This document shows positions 34,479 through 44,281 of a DNA stretch of 64,000 nucleotides, piece after piece. The DNA is from Sulfurimonas sp. (GTDB lineage: Bacteria > Campylobacterota > Campylobacteria > Campylobacterales > Sulfurimonadaceae), in assembly GCA_013791885.1 (NCBI GenBank), contig VMSZ01000008.1, positions 16,425 to 80,424 on the forward strand. The letters are read 5' to 3'. The number at the start of each line of letters is the position of its first letter. The first letter of the stretch is position 1. Position numbers and translations under genes: made by a program. The notes under the pieces were generated by a model that did not search any database, was not told the origin of the DNA, and worked only from the letters and a program-made list of their open reading frames with translations.

Positions 34479-36071
34479 ATGAAACATATAAAACCTTATG
34501 AACCAACAGACTTTGCAGGAAAACTCGCAAAAGGATTTTTACGTAATCCTTTGACGATTGTGCTGGGTATTTTTTTGTTATCTATCGGATATTTGGCACT
34601 TATGGTTATGCCGCGTGAAGAAAATCCTCAAATGGTTGTCAGTGGCTCAACTGTTATTGTCGCACTTCCCGGTGCGAGCGCAGCTGAGATACAAAAAGTA
34701 ATTGTTCAACCGCTTGAGAGAAAAATGAAAGAAGTCAAAGGGGTTGAACATATTCATGGCCGTGCTATGGATAATGTAGGTATTGTAACTGCTGCGTTTT
34801 ATATAGGTGAGAAAAAAGAAGATTCAAACCTCAAGGTATATGACAAAATTATGCAGAATCTTGACATATTGCCTGCTGGTGCTATGCATCCTGTTATTAA
34901 ACCGCTTGATATCGATATTGACATTCCGGTGCTGTCAGTTGCGTTTTTTTCAAAAACGGAAGATATGAGCAGTACTGAACTTTACGACAGAGTTAAAAAG
35001 ATTCAGCACCATATCAACGGACTCGATAATGTTGCCGTAACACAGCTCAAAGGTGGACATAAACACCAATTTAATATAGAAGTTGACTTAAACAAACTCT
35101 CAGGCTACAACCTTTCAATGGGGCAGATTACGCAAGCAGTACAATCCCTTGCTTACAGTGTTCCGGCCATCAAAAACACAACTAAAGAAAATACAATCGT
35201 GATGGTGGGGGTTGAAAACGCAATAGAGTCTTCTAAAGATATAGAAAATATTATAGTGGCTCAATATATGGGTTCTGTAATTCATCTGAGCCAAGTTGCA
35301 AATGTAACAGATTCTTATGATATTCAAAACTTCAAATCTGCAACTATCAGCGTACAAACTGAAGATGGAAAATTTACTCCTATGAAAGAGCAAGTCACTC
35401 TGACTGTCTCAAAACTTCAGGGAACAAATGCAGTAATCATTGCAAACGCAGTAAAAAAAGAGCTTGAAGCCTATAAAGAGTTTTTAGCTAAAAACGGCAT
35501 CAGCTATGTCATAACCAGAAATGATGGAGAACGTGCAAATGAAGCCGTAAATGAACTCGTATTTCACCTCGTTTTGTCTATTGTCATCATTGCTATTTTA
35601 CTTGTGGTTGTACTTGGATGGAGAGAATCTCTCATTGTTACATTTACTGTTCCTGCAATTTTAGCAATCACACTTTTTGTGGCCTATCTGACAGGGCAAA
35701 CCATCAACAGAATCACCCTCTTTGCGTTTTTACTCTCGCTTGGACTTTTGGTTGATGCGGCGATTATTGTTATTGAAAACATTCACAGACATTACCATTC
35801 CATAGAGTCTATCCATGAAACGCCGGATGAGCTCATGATAAAGGCAACTGATGAAATCGGACCGCCGACAAATATAGCTACGCTTGCCATCATCATGACA
35901 ATGGTGCCAATGGCATTTGTTGGCCAGATGATGGGACAATTTATGAAGCCGATTCCGGCAAATGTTCCTGTTGCTCTTATTGCTTCACTTTTTGTGGCAT
36001 ATATTTTCACACCTTATTTAGCCGTAAGAATGCTCAAAAAACCTGACCACAGTGCAAAAGGAGGCCATTAA
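34479..36071 (+). CDS. RND transporter, N-terminal half
   Basis: 530 residues from ATG 34479, with AAGG seven bases upstream (TTG 34473 has no better site). It contains only the first of the two RND repeats: TM1 (about 20-42), the periplasmic porter part, then TM2-TM6 (about 345-520). The TM4 motif is LGLLVDAAIIVIEN, with one Asp where AcrB has two. The protein stops after TM6 in a polar tail (KKPDHSAKGGH), exactly where a full-length pump would continue. The second half is the next gene, translationally coupled through TAATG. Confidence 0.92.
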   Translation: MKHIKPYEPTDFAGKLAKGFLRNPLTIVLGIFLLSIGYLALMVMPREENPQMVVSGSTVIVALPGASAAEIQKVIVQPLERKMKEVKGVEHIHGRAMDNVGIVTAAFYIGEKKEDSNLKVYDKIMQNLDILPAGAMHPVIKPLDIDIDIPVLSVAFFSKTEDMSSTELYDRVKKIQHHINGLDNVAVTQLKGGHKHQFNIEVDLNKLSGYNLSMGQITQAVQSLAYSVPAIKNTTKENTIVMVGVENAIESSKDIENIIVAQYMGSVIHLSQVANVTDSYDIQNFKSATISVQTEDGKFTPMKEQVTLTVSKLQGTNAVIIANAVKKELEAYKEFLAKNGISYVITRNDGERANEAVNELVFHLVLSIVIIAILLVVVLGWRESLIVTFTVPAILAITLFVAYLTGQTINRITLFAFLLSLGLLVDAAIIVIENIHRHYHSIESIHETPDELMIKATDEIGPPTNIATLAIIMTMVPMAFVGQMMGQFMKPIPANVPVALIASLFVAYIFTPYLAVRMLKKPDHSAKGGH

Positions 36072-37783
36072 TGTTTAAAAAATTTGAACAAGCAGTTTTA
36101 AAGGGCATCCAAAGTTCGACTCAAAGAAAATTTATTCTTATTGGGACTCTCGTTGCGTTTATATTATCGGTAATGATGATAGCACCCGGTAAAATGGTTC
36201 TGGCAAAAATGCTTCCGGGAAAGAACAATGACACTTTTACCATATACATTGATTTACCAAATGGCAGTTCCATTACTCAGACTAAAGAAGTAAGCGACTG
36301 TGTTGTCGGTTTTGTACAAAAAGAGAGTGAAGTTTTAGACACAGAAGTCTTTTTAGGTATGGGTTCTCCACTTGATTTTGCAGGGCTTATCAAAGGTTCT
36401 AGCTTTAAAAACTCAGAAAATGTTGCAGAAATTGTGTTAAATCTTACCAAAAAACATCACAGAGATGAACCGTCGTATTTTATGGTTCAAAGAATGCGAC
36501 CGATTATTATGCAGACATGTGCATCAATTCACAAAGATACTATTATCTCTTTCGTTGAGCCTCCGGCGGGTCCTCCTGTCATGGCAGCCATTGTCGCGGA
36601 AGTATATGGTTATGATGCAGACGGGGTTAGAAATCTTTCAAATAAAGTGGCTGAAGTCTTTAAGAATACGAAAGGTTTGGTAGATGTAGACGTCATGCAA
36701 GATGATATTTATGATACTTATGAGATTCATGCAGACAGTTCAAAAATTGCACGTTCCGGGGTTTCAATTAAACAGTTAAATGACATTCTTTACCTTGCAT
36801 TTGAGGGAATGCAGATAGCCGTTAAAAACTCTGATTTGTATAACGATCAGATTCCTATCTATCTCTCACTCAGCAAAGAATCGAAAAAGTTTACATCTAA
36901 AGATATAAACGCAGTAAAACTGAAATTAGCATCACTCAAACTCATGAACGACATGGGAATGATGATTCCTATTACCGAGCTTGTTGAAGTTTTACCAAAA
37001 AAATCCAATCCTATGATTATGAACAAAAACCTGCACCAAATGACAAATGTTATGGCTGAGACAGATATGGTTTCTCAGGTTTATCCTTTAATGGAGGCAA
37101 GAGATACCATTCTTGAAAATTTCGCGGATACTTATGAAATAAAGAAAATTGGCCTTTTTAATCTTGAACTTACAGACAAAAAAAGCGGTTCTGTTTTTAA
37201 ACTTATTTGGGACGGAGAGATGGAAGTCACCCTCGATACTTTCGTAGAACTTGGGGCTGCGTTTATAGCGGCTCTTGTACTCATTTTTTTACTGATGGTT
37301 ATTTATTATAAAAGCTATACTTTGAGCGGAATCATCCTTCTTGGTTCATTTTTGTCCATTATTGGAGTTATTGTAGGTCACTGGATTATGGATGTGTTTA
37401 CGCATGACACTTTCTTTTTGACGGCTACCTCGCTTATAGGTTTTATTGCCCTCATCGGTATTAGTTCCAGAAACTCTCTTTTACTTATAGATTTTACAAA
37501 ATCACTCATGCACGAAAAAGGAATGCACAAAGCTGAAGCGATTGCGTTTGCAACATCAACACGTGCTAAACCAATATTTTTGACGGCAGCTGCAATTATA
37601 CTCGCATCTACTCTTCTTGCCGGAGATGCTGTGTTTGGAGGCCTTGGTGTCTCTTTGATTTTTGGAACAGTTGCAGCAGTAATATCTTCACTCGTAATCG
37701 TTCCTGTACTTTTATATAATGCAGACCTAGAACGACACTTTCATTTTCATGAGAAAAAAGCAGTATCTGTCTACGAACCGTAA
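36071..37783 (+). CDS. RND transporter, C-terminal half
   Basis: 570 residues with its own ATG, overlapping the previous stop by one base. It begins with the amphipathic helix and TM7 of a normal RND pump (EQAVLKGIQSSTQRKFILIG), then the second periplasmic part (LAKMLPGKNNDTFTIYIDLP) and TM8-TM12 (from about 390). SRNSLLLIDF and ARAKPIFLTAAAIILAS are typical RND motifs. The usual pump is one chain of about 1030 residues, and the two halves sum to 1100. They should assemble as a heterodimeric protomer within a trimer. Confidence 0.92.
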   Translation: MFKKFEQAVLKGIQSSTQRKFILIGTLVAFILSVMMIAPGKMVLAKMLPGKNNDTFTIYIDLPNGSSITQTKEVSDCVVGFVQKESEVLDTEVFLGMGSPLDFAGLIKGSSFKNSENVAEIVLNLTKKHHRDEPSYFMVQRMRPIIMQTCASIHKDTIISFVEPPAGPPVMAAIVAEVYGYDADGVRNLSNKVAEVFKNTKGLVDVDVMQDDIYDTYEIHADSSKIARSGVSIKQLNDILYLAFEGMQIAVKNSDLYNDQIPIYLSLSKESKKFTSKDINAVKLKLASLKLMNDMGMMIPITELVEVLPKKSNPMIMNKNLHQMTNVMAETDMVSQVYPLMEARDTILENFADTYEIKKIGLFNLELTDKKSGSVFKLIWDGEMEVTLDTFVELGAAFIAALVLIFLLMVIYYKSYTLSGIILLGSFLSIIGVIVGHWIMDVFTHDTFFLTATSLIGFIALIGISSRNSLLLIDFTKSLMHEKGMHKAEAIAFATSTRAKPIFLTAAAIILASTLLAGDAVFGGLGVSLIFGTVAAVISSLVIVPVLLYNADLERHFHFHEKKAVSVYEP

Positions 37784-37787
37784 ATAA

Positions 37788-37815
37788 TTTCATTCTCGCA
37801 CAAGCGAGAATGAAA
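37788..37815 (+). terminator. Terminator of the efflux operon
   Basis: TTTCATTCTCGC-ACAA-GCGAGAATGAAA is a perfect 12-bp stem starting 4 bases after the stop codon, followed by a T-rich stretch (CTTGCAGTTTCTTTTC). Confidence 0.75.
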
Positions 37816-37922
37816 CTTGCAGTTTCTTTTCTGCTGAGAACTATCACCGACACCTGTTATTGCCTTTCTTTATTTTCATTACAAATCTGATGGAGAAAAG
37901 ATTATTTTAACATGAGTCGTTA

Positions 37923-37928
37923 TATAAT
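37923..37928 (+). promoter_or_regulatory. -10 element for the porin gene
   Basis: TATAAT in GTTATATAATTTCAG, 31 bases before the GTG start at 37960. Confidence 0.55.
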
Positions 37929-37959
37929 TTCAGACATAACGTAAACTAAGGCGAACTAA

Positions 37960-39351
37960 GTGAACAATATCCATAAAAATAGAAGCCATACCATCTCAAA
38001 CTTTTCAAATATCTTTCTTTTATCTCTTACTCTTTCGGGTGCTTCTTTTGCAGATACAGAAATGCCAAATTACAAAGAGAAAGAAAAACTTATCTTTGAT
38101 GGTTACTATAGAGGGCGTGTAGATATCTATAACGGTGTCAATAAAGTTGCATACGGAGATGCAGCTATAGATGCCAAGGGTAATATACGCGGAGTTTCAA
38201 ACGATGTAATCTATCTACACCAGATTTCTGCTGGTTTTACCTATACTCCAAATGATGAATGGGAAATTAAAGCTTATATCTACGATGCACGTTCTTGGTT
38301 TTCTGATTTACAACCTGAAGATTTTATCAAAAATGCAGGTACCAAGGATGAATATCTCGCAAGTTATTATGATGAACATCTTGATGTGCATGAGGCCTAT
38401 GTACAAAAGTCAAAGTTTTTACTCGATAATCTAACTTTTACACTCGGAAGACAACAGTTACAATATGGTGACAGCAGAATTTTTGCTCCAGGAGTCTGGG
38501 GCAATACTATTGGTTATTTATGGGATGCGGCACACTTTTCCTACAAACAAGATAAAAATTTTCTTGATGCATGGTATGGACAGACAAGAACTATTGACCC
38601 TTATGAATTCAGTTTAACAAACAAACATCTCTATCAGGGTGTTGGCGTTTATAGCCATTATGAAAAATCAGCGTTTAAAATCGAACCATTTTTTGCATAT
38701 AAAGACTTGCTCTATGATACAACTGCTCCCGGAGAACTCTCTTATCACTATGGAGCGCGTACGTACGACTCAAGCGTTGGTTTTATTTATGATGCAACAT
38801 ATACAAAAACAGTAGGAATCTCTGGTAAAAACGCTATTGATGCTTACGCTTATGTGGCAAAAATCGGTTATCAGTTTGACACTCCCTATAAAACGCAGTT
38901 TACTATTGGTAAACTCTATGCTTCAGGTGATTCAGACTCAAGCGATAATGTCAAACAAACCTATAGTTCACCTTTTGGAAGTATGACAGGTCCAAACTAT
39001 GGACGAATGGACATTATGATTTGGTCTAATATGAAAGACTACCAGAGTATGCTCTCTTTTAATCCGACAAAAGATCTTTTTATCAAAGCTGCGTTTCACA
39101 GATTTGAGCTTGCAGATGCAAACGACAAATGGTACACATTTGGGTACGCTAATAAACCTGGGAATAGCTACACACATATTGGCGATGAGTATGATTTAAC
39201 TATGAAATATAAAGCTAGCAAAAATCTTGATTTAACAGCCATCGCTACCTATCTAAACGCAGGTGATTTTATTACAAAAAATGAGATTGCACAAAATGAT
39301 GCAACAAAATTTTTCTTACAGTTTAAATATAAGTTTTCAACAAAAGAGTAA
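37960..39351 (+). CDS. Outer membrane porin, alginate-export-like beta barrel
   Basis: 463 residues from a GTG start with AAGG about 8 bases upstream. A long signal peptide (about 1-31, cleaved near SFA|DT) precedes alternating amphipathic strands rich in Tyr and Asp. The segment TLGRQQLQYGDSRIFAPGVW and the following DAAHFSYK recall the alginate-export (AlgE-like) porin family. It ends in an aromatic strand (FFLQFKYKF), as outer membrane barrels do, followed by only four residues. Substrate unknown. The neighbouring efflux operon is separated by a terminator, so they are likely independent. Confidence 0.82.
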   Translation: MNNIHKNRSHTISNFSNIFLLSLTLSGASFADTEMPNYKEKEKLIFDGYYRGRVDIYNGVNKVAYGDAAIDAKGNIRGVSNDVIYLHQISAGFTYTPNDEWEIKAYIYDARSWFSDLQPEDFIKNAGTKDEYLASYYDEHLDVHEAYVQKSKFLLDNLTFTLGRQQLQYGDSRIFAPGVWGNTIGYLWDAAHFSYKQDKNFLDAWYGQTRTIDPYEFSLTNKHLYQGVGVYSHYEKSAFKIEPFFAYKDLLYDTTAPGELSYHYGARTYDSSVGFIYDATYTKTVGISGKNAIDAYAYVAKIGYQFDTPYKTQFTIGKLYASGDSDSSDNVKQTYSSPFGSMTGPNYGRMDIMIWSNMKDYQSMLSFNPTKDLFIKAAFHRFELADANDKWYTFGYANKPGNSYTHIGDEYDLTMKYKASKNLDLTAIATYLNAGDFITKNEIAQNDATKFFLQFKYKFSTKE

Positions 39352-39377
39352 ATTTTAGAGAGTTTGTCAAGAAGGAG

Positions 39378-39402
39378 ACATCAAGAAGAAAATTCTTGAT
39401 GT
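39378..39402. terminator. Bidirectional terminator between the porin gene and serA
   Basis: ACATCAAGAA-GAAAA-TTCTTGATGT has a perfect 10-bp stem and lies between two convergent genes (stop codons at 39351 and 39420). Confidence 0.65.
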
Positions 39403-39419
39403 TTAGAGGAGTATAAAGA

Positions 39420-41006
39420 TTAAAGACGAGCGTAGTTTACGCTGATACAAGCTTCAAGAGACGCTAATTCATTAAGTGTTTTATCACTTACAGCATTGTC
39501 TACTAAGATAATAGCTAGAGCTTCAGATTTGTCATTTCTAGCTAATGAGAAGTCGGCAATATTTACATTATTTTTACCGAGCGTTGTTCCAATACTTCCG
39601 ATAACACCTGGAACATCACTGTTTTTAAATAGAATCATATCACCTTTAAGTGCTACTTCAATGTCAAAACCATCAATAGCAACTATACGTTTCACGCCAT
39701 CATCAAAGATTGTAGCACTTATACTTGTTACACCCTCAGCAGTTGTAAGTTTTACAGTAATAACATTTTGAAATACAGATGAGTCAGCTAAAGCTTCAGA
39801 CTCTATAGTGATACCTTTTTCTTTTGCAACAAATTCTGCGTTAACATAATTGATAGTATCTTCAGAGTTTTGGCTCATTGCACCAACAGCAACGAAAGTA
39901 GAGAGTGAATCAACATAGTTGGAAATATCACCCTGCCCGCTTACTTTTATAGCTACAATTTGAGACTTATTGATTTGAGATGCAAGAAAACCTATCTTTT
40001 GACCCATTTCTAAAAATGGTTTTACATAAGAAGGTATTTTACTCTCATCAATTGGCAAGTTCATTGCATGTGCAAATGAGATACCTTTTGCCGCTTCGAT
40101 TGCGTTTTGAGCTGCCTGAACACCGATGTTATACTGAGATTCAAATGTATTTGCACCTAAGTGTGGAGAAACAGTCACATTATCTAAATCAAGTAAGGGA
40201 TGATCAATTGCCGGTTCTTTGTTAAACACGTCAATACCTGCAAAACGGATTTTTCCAGATGTAAGACCGTTATAAAGTGCTTCCTCATTGTAAAGACCGC
40301 CACGAGCACAGTTAATTAAAACTACACCGTCTTTCATCTTTGCAATTTCAGCTTCGTTAATCATGCCCACTGTTTCTTGATTTTTTGGCGTGTGGATTGT
40401 AATAATGTCACACGCTAAAATATCTTCAAAGTTTTTCGTGTATGTCATATCGCAATCTGTAACTTTTGATGGATGAATATACGGGTCATACGCAACGATT
40501 TCCATCTCAAAAGATTTCGCACGTTTAGCCACACGAGAACCTATATTACCAAAACCGATAACACCAAGTTTTTTGCCTTTAAGCTCATAGCCATACCATT
40601 TCTCACGCTTCCAAACTCTATCAAGCTTTAGGTGGTTATGAGAATATGGAAACATTCTCATACATGAAAGCATATGTGTCATAGTAAGTTCAACTGCTGC
40701 TATTGTGTTTGCAGTAGGTACGTTCATAACAATGATACCTTCTTTAGAACAGCCCTCAATGTCTACGTTATCTACACCAACACCGGCACGCACGATTGCT
40801 TTCATATTTTTTGCATGCGCTATAAAACTTGCATCAACATCTGTAGAACTTCTTGTAATAGCCACATCAGCCTGCTCAATAATGTCTAAAAGTTTTACTT
40901 TGTCTTCATCGGCTGCCATAATAAAATTAATACTTTTATCATTACGAAGCATTTCTAAACCGGCTTCATGTATATGGTCACAAACAACTATAGTATGTTT
41001 TTTCAT
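39420..41006 (-). CDS. serA: D-3-phosphoglycerate dehydrogenase
   Basis: 528 residues, the long form. It has an NAD Rossmann domain (LGVIGFGNIGSRVAKRA), the catalytic Arg-Glu-His set (NCARGG, FNKEPA, SPHLGANTFESQ), an intervening domain (about 320-450) and a C-terminal ACT domain (DVPGVIGSIGTTLGKNNVNI). SerA starts serine synthesis, and the ACT domain usually gives feedback inhibition by serine. It overlaps the small membrane-protein gene upstream by 4 bases. The same gene order occurs in C. jejuni (Cj0891c next to Cj0892c and rpsA). Confidence 0.96.
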   Translation of the reverse strand: MKKHTIVVCDHIHEAGLEMLRNDKSINFIMAADEDKVKLLDIIEQADVAITRSSTDVDASFIAHAKNMKAIVRAGVGVDNVDIEGCSKEGIIVMNVPTANTIAAVELTMTHMLSCMRMFPYSHNHLKLDRVWKREKWYGYELKGKKLGVIGFGNIGSRVAKRAKSFEMEIVAYDPYIHPSKVTDCDMTYTKNFEDILACDIITIHTPKNQETVGMINEAEIAKMKDGVVLINCARGGLYNEEALYNGLTSGKIRFAGIDVFNKEPAIDHPLLDLDNVTVSPHLGANTFESQYNIGVQAAQNAIEAAKGISFAHAMNLPIDESKIPSYVKPFLEMGQKIGFLASQINKSQIVAIKVSGQGDISNYVDSLSTFVAVGAMSQNSEDTINYVNAEFVAKEKGITIESEALADSSVFQNVITVKLTTAEGVTSISATIFDDGVKRIVAIDGFDIEVALKGDMILFKNSDVPGVIGSIGTTLGKNNVNIADFSLARNDKSEALAIILVDNAVSDKTLNELASLEACISVNYARL

Positions 41007-41494
41007 TCTTTTTCCTCTTTGTGTGGCTTAATAGTCGCCGTAATTTGATAGTTTTTTAGTACTTTTACTAAAGAATTTAATTTATTTACATCTTGTGAAT
41101 AAATAAGTAATGTTATGGCGTCTTTATCTTTTCTTAAATAGTATTTTAAAGAGTGTCTTCGTAACTCTTCTTTTAAACAAAAAAGCTGATAAGGGTCTAA
41201 TAGTGAAGCTGAAAGCTCATACGTCACAATAGGAATAGCATTAACTATTTTTTCATCCAGATCTAGGGTAACATATACCTCATTAACAGGGTAAAAATAG
41301 CCCAATCTTTGAGTTTGTGAAAAATGATTCAACCAAATATTTTTTGGTTCTTCTGAAATAACTTCATTTGATAGCACCAGAGGTTTTGATTCTTTTTGCT
41401 CTTGCAAAGAGTTAATAGAAATTAAAAAAAAGATGATAAAAATGGCTACTCCAACCGCAAGGAGAGGAGTAAACCATCTTAAAATCTTTTGCAT
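41003..41494 (-). CDS. Single-pass membrane protein of unknown function (between rpsA and serA)
   Basis: 163 residues. A membrane helix (about 9-28, LLAVGVAIFIIFFLISI) anchors a periplasmic domain of about 130 residues that ends in charged, possibly beta-alpha-beta segments (KYYLRKDKDAITLLIYSQD). No known domain is recognisable. It sits 8 bp after rpsA and overlaps serA by 4 bases. A gene in the same position in C. jejuni (Cj0892c) is annotated as a putative periplasmic protein. The conserved position suggests a common role, unknown so far. Confidence 0.75.
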   Translation of the reverse strand: MQKILRWFTPLLAVGVAIFIIFFLISINSLQEQKESKPLVLSNEVISEEPKNIWLNHFSQTQRLGYFYPVNEVYVTLDLDEKIVNAIPIVTYELSASLLDPYQLFCLKEELRRHSLKYYLRKDKDAITLLIYSQDVNKLNSLVKVLKNYQITATIKPHKEEKE

Positions 41495-41502
41495 TCCAAA
41501 GA

Positions 41503-43158
41503 TTACTTAAATTTATCTTTTATTAAATCGCCTAAAGAGTGTGATTCATTATCATTGATCTCTTCAAGCATTGCCTGATTTTTAATGTAATCTAATTTTT
41601 TTACAGATAAACGGATACGATCTTTACGAGTATCGATTACTGCGATTGCTGCTTCAATTTCTTGACCAACAGAAAGTTCTTCTTTAACAAGTGGTGCTAA
41701 ATCTTCATCACGAATAAGTGCATCAACACCATCTTCTAAAGATACAAATACACCAAATTCTTTGATATCACGAATAGTACCAGTTACAATTGAGTTTGCT
41801 TTGTGCGTTGCAGCAAAAGCATCAATCGGGCTTTCTAAAAGTGTTTTGCGATTTAAAGAGATTTTTTGGTCTTCTTCATTGATTTTTGCAATTTTCACTT
41901 CTACTTCATCACCAGTTTTTAAAATGTCTTTACATTTTACATTTTTGTCCCAAGAAACATCTTGGTTATGTAAAAGACCTTCTACTCCTGCGATACGAAC
42001 AAATGCACCAAAGTCAGTTAAAGATGTAACTGTTCCAGTCACAACATCACCTTCTTTGTAGTTTTTCATAAAATCATCAAACGGTTTCGCTAAAAGTTTT
42101 TTCAATGAAACACGAAGTTTATGCGTTTTAGGGTTTATTTCTATAACTTCAACGTCAATTTCTTGACCAACAGTTAAGTAGTCAGCAGGATTCTTAACAT
42201 TTTTATCCCATGAAATTTCAGAGATGTGTAAGAAACCTTCTATGTCATTTCCTAAATCAACAAATACACCGTATGCCTCAATATTTGAAACTGTTACAGT
42301 AATTGTATCGCCTTCATCTAATTCAGACTCAACTTCTGCCCAAGGGTCAGTGTTCACTGCTTTAATTGAAAGAGAAAGGTGACGTTTGTCTTTATCGTAA
42401 GCAATTGCTTTAACAGCTACAACATCACCGTCTTTGTACAATTTAGATGGATTTACCGGGCCTTTATAGCTGATTTCGTTGTAGTGAACCAAACCGTCAA
42501 CACCACCAACATCTACGAACATTCCGTAGCTAGTGATTTTTTTGATTACACCCTCAACAACTGTATCTTCAGCCATTAATTGATCGATAATCTCTTTTTT
42601 CTTTTTTCTTTCTTCATTGAAAAGTTTACGACGAGAAACAATAATTGAATTCTCTGCTTCATCTATTTTTACAACTTGAGCTTTAATCTTACGACCAACA
42701 ACCTCTTCATTGTCTTTAAACGCTGCTAATGAACGAGGCATAAAGAAAACTACATCGTCAGCTTCTACTACGTAGCCACCACGATTTTTCTTTGTAATAA
42801 CACCTTCGATAATTACATCTTCAAAGTTTTCTTTATTTGCATCAATAAAGTCAATAGTTTTTTGTTGCTCTAAAACCTTTTTGTATGAAATCTTAGGACG
42901 CTCATTGTAGTATCCCATGATCATAACTTTGATTTTATCACCAGCACCAAATTTTAATACACCATCTTCACTGATTTCATCTAAACTAAGGATACCCTCT
43001 AGTTTATCACCAACACCAACGAGTGCTCTATTCTCATCTTCTTGGATCTCAACTATCTGACCCTCTACAATGCGACTTGTTTCTTGCTTTTTTTCGCTTG
43101 CAGCAAACATCTCTGCAAAACTTTCTTCTTCTTCAAATGATTCGTTATCGAACGCCAT
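41503..43158 (-). CDS. rpsA: 30S ribosomal protein S1
   Basis: 551 residues with six S1 RNA-binding repeats. The first two are diverged and bind the ribosome. The later four carry clear motifs, such as GVIKKITSYGMFVDVGGVDG, VSNIEAYGVFVDLGNDIEG, VTSLTDFGAFVRIAGVEG and IRDIKEFGVFVSLEDGVD. S1 helps the small subunit bind mRNA. GAGGATAGG precedes the ATG. A 138-bp AT-rich leader (43159-43296) separates it from ispH. S1 often binds its own leader, but I see no specific structure there. Confidence 0.96.
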   Translation of the reverse strand: MAFDNESFEEEESFAEMFAASEKKQETSRIVEGQIVEIQEDENRALVGVGDKLEGILSLDEISEDGVLKFGAGDKIKVMIMGYYNERPKISYKKVLEQQKTIDFIDANKENFEDVIIEGVITKKNRGGYVVEADDVVFFMPRSLAAFKDNEEVVGRKIKAQVVKIDEAENSIIVSRRKLFNEERKKKKEIIDQLMAEDTVVEGVIKKITSYGMFVDVGGVDGLVHYNEISYKGPVNPSKLYKDGDVVAVKAIAYDKDKRHLSLSIKAVNTDPWAEVESELDEGDTITVTVSNIEAYGVFVDLGNDIEGFLHISEISWDKNVKNPADYLTVGQEIDVEVIEINPKTHKLRVSLKKLLAKPFDDFMKNYKEGDVVTGTVTSLTDFGAFVRIAGVEGLLHNQDVSWDKNVKCKDILKTGDEVEVKIAKINEEDQKISLNRKTLLESPIDAFAATHKANSIVTGTIRDIKEFGVFVSLEDGVDALIRDEDLAPLVKEELSVGQEIEAAIAVIDTRKDRIRLSVKKLDYIKNQAMLEEINDNESHSLGDLIKDKFK

Positions 43159-43296
43159 TACCTATCCTCTTGTTACATAAAAATTGTCGTGATTGTACCA
43201 AAAATATGATTATATTTCTATTAAACCTAGGGTAAAGTTCTAATAAATATAAAATTTGTTAATGATTTAGAACATAAAAGCTCTAAAAAAGAGTTC

Positions 43297-44130
43297 CTAG
43301 TTATCAACATGCTCTTCAATTGCATGAATGACATTTTGAATTATCCAGTCAGGGGTGGAAGCCCCGGCACTGATACCGCAAAATTCTTTTTCCTTAAACC
43401 AAGAAAAATCAAGCTCTTTTTCGTCTTCTATATGATAACTGTGAAAGCAGTATTCTTGTGAAATGCTAAAAAGCTGTTTGGTATTTGATGAGTTTTTTCC
43501 GCCAATAATAATCATAACATCTGCAAGTTCTGCAATATCTCTCACAGCCACCTGATTCTCAAAAGTTGCGTTACAGATGGTGTTAAAAACTCTCACTTCT
43601 TTGTGTCTTGGTATGAGATAATTAACAATTGCCATATAGTCTTCAACTTTTCTTGTTGTCTGCGCAACCATAGCAATCTTCTCGCCTAGTTTCATTTTTC
43701 TCACTTCATCTAGTGAGGTTACGACTTTGGCTCCATTGGTTGCATAACTCTTTACGCCTTTTATTTCAGGGTGTTCTTCGTCACCAAAGATTATGACTTC
43801 ATACCCTGCTTCACTCATTTCTTGACATATTTGCTGGGGTTTTGTGACATAAGGACAAGTCGCGTCAATAACATCCACTTTATTTTTTTTGAGTGCTTCA
43901 AGTTCCAGTTTTGGAATACCGTGTGTTCTTACAATGGCTTTATCGCCCGGCTTAAAAGTTCTGAAATCGTCGGTTAATCCAACTTTAAAATCTTTTTCCA
44001 GGCGCTCAATCTCTTTAGAGTTATGAATTAATGGCCCATAAGTAGAAGCATTTTTATTCTCTTCCGCTATTTTAATCGCTCGCTTGACACCAAAACAAAA
44101 TCCATAATTTTCTGCTAACTCAATTTTCAT
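43297..44130 (-). CDS. ispH: 4-hydroxy-3-methylbut-2-enyl diphosphate reductase
   Basis: 277 residues. IspH makes isopentenyl and dimethylallyl diphosphate in the last step of the MEP isoprenoid pathway using a [4Fe-4S] cluster. The three cluster Cys are in ENYGFCFGVKRAI, IDATCPYVTKP and VFNTICNATFENQ. Substrate-binding His are in YGPLIHN and GDEEHPEIKG. A ribosome site (AAGGAGAC) precedes the ATG. It lies between aroA and rpsA as in C. jejuni. Confidence 0.96.
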   Translation of the reverse strand: MKIELAENYGFCFGVKRAIKIAEENKNASTYGPLIHNSKEIERLEKDFKVGLTDDFRTFKPGDKAIVRTHGIPKLELEALKKNKVDVIDATCPYVTKPQQICQEMSEAGYEVIIFGDEEHPEIKGVKSYATNGAKVVTSLDEVRKMKLGEKIAMVAQTTRKVEDYMAIVNYLIPRHKEVRVFNTICNATFENQVAVRDIAELADVMIIIGGKNSSNTKQLFSISQEYCFHSYHIEDEKELDFSWFKEKEFCGISAGASTPDWIIQNVIHAIEEHVDN

Positions 44131-44190
44131 GCTTATATGTCTCCTTTTTAAAGAAGTGAATTCTTTAAAAAAATTCCCCTCACTCGTGTG

Positions 44191-44215
44191 TTCTATGCCA
44201 TTTCAAAGCATAGAA
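44191..44215 (-). other. Hairpin in the aroA-ispH spacer
   Basis: TTCTATGC-CATTTCAAA-GCATAGAA is an 8-bp stem with a nine-base loop, just downstream (minus strand) of the shorter terminator-like stem at 44224-44237. It may be a second termination or RNA-stability element. Confidence 0.4.
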
Positions 44216-44223
44216 TAAAAGCT

Positions 44224-44237
44224 TCACCTTCCGGTGA
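44224..44237 (-). terminator. Terminator-like stem after aroA
   Basis: On the minus strand TCACC-GGAA-GGTGA is followed by AGCTTTTATT. It lies 45 bases after the aroA stop codon. The stem is short but has a stable GGAA tetraloop. Confidence 0.55.
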
Positions 44238-44281
44238 GAATATTTATATATATTATTTTTGAAAAGGAAATTTACTCTTAT

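Noticed and set aside
36060..36080. Possible frameshift splitting one RND gene
   Set aside because: The downstream half has its own ATG overlapping the upstream stop, both ends fall at the repeat boundary, and the upstream gene ends in a polar tail. That fits a natural split better than a sequencing error.
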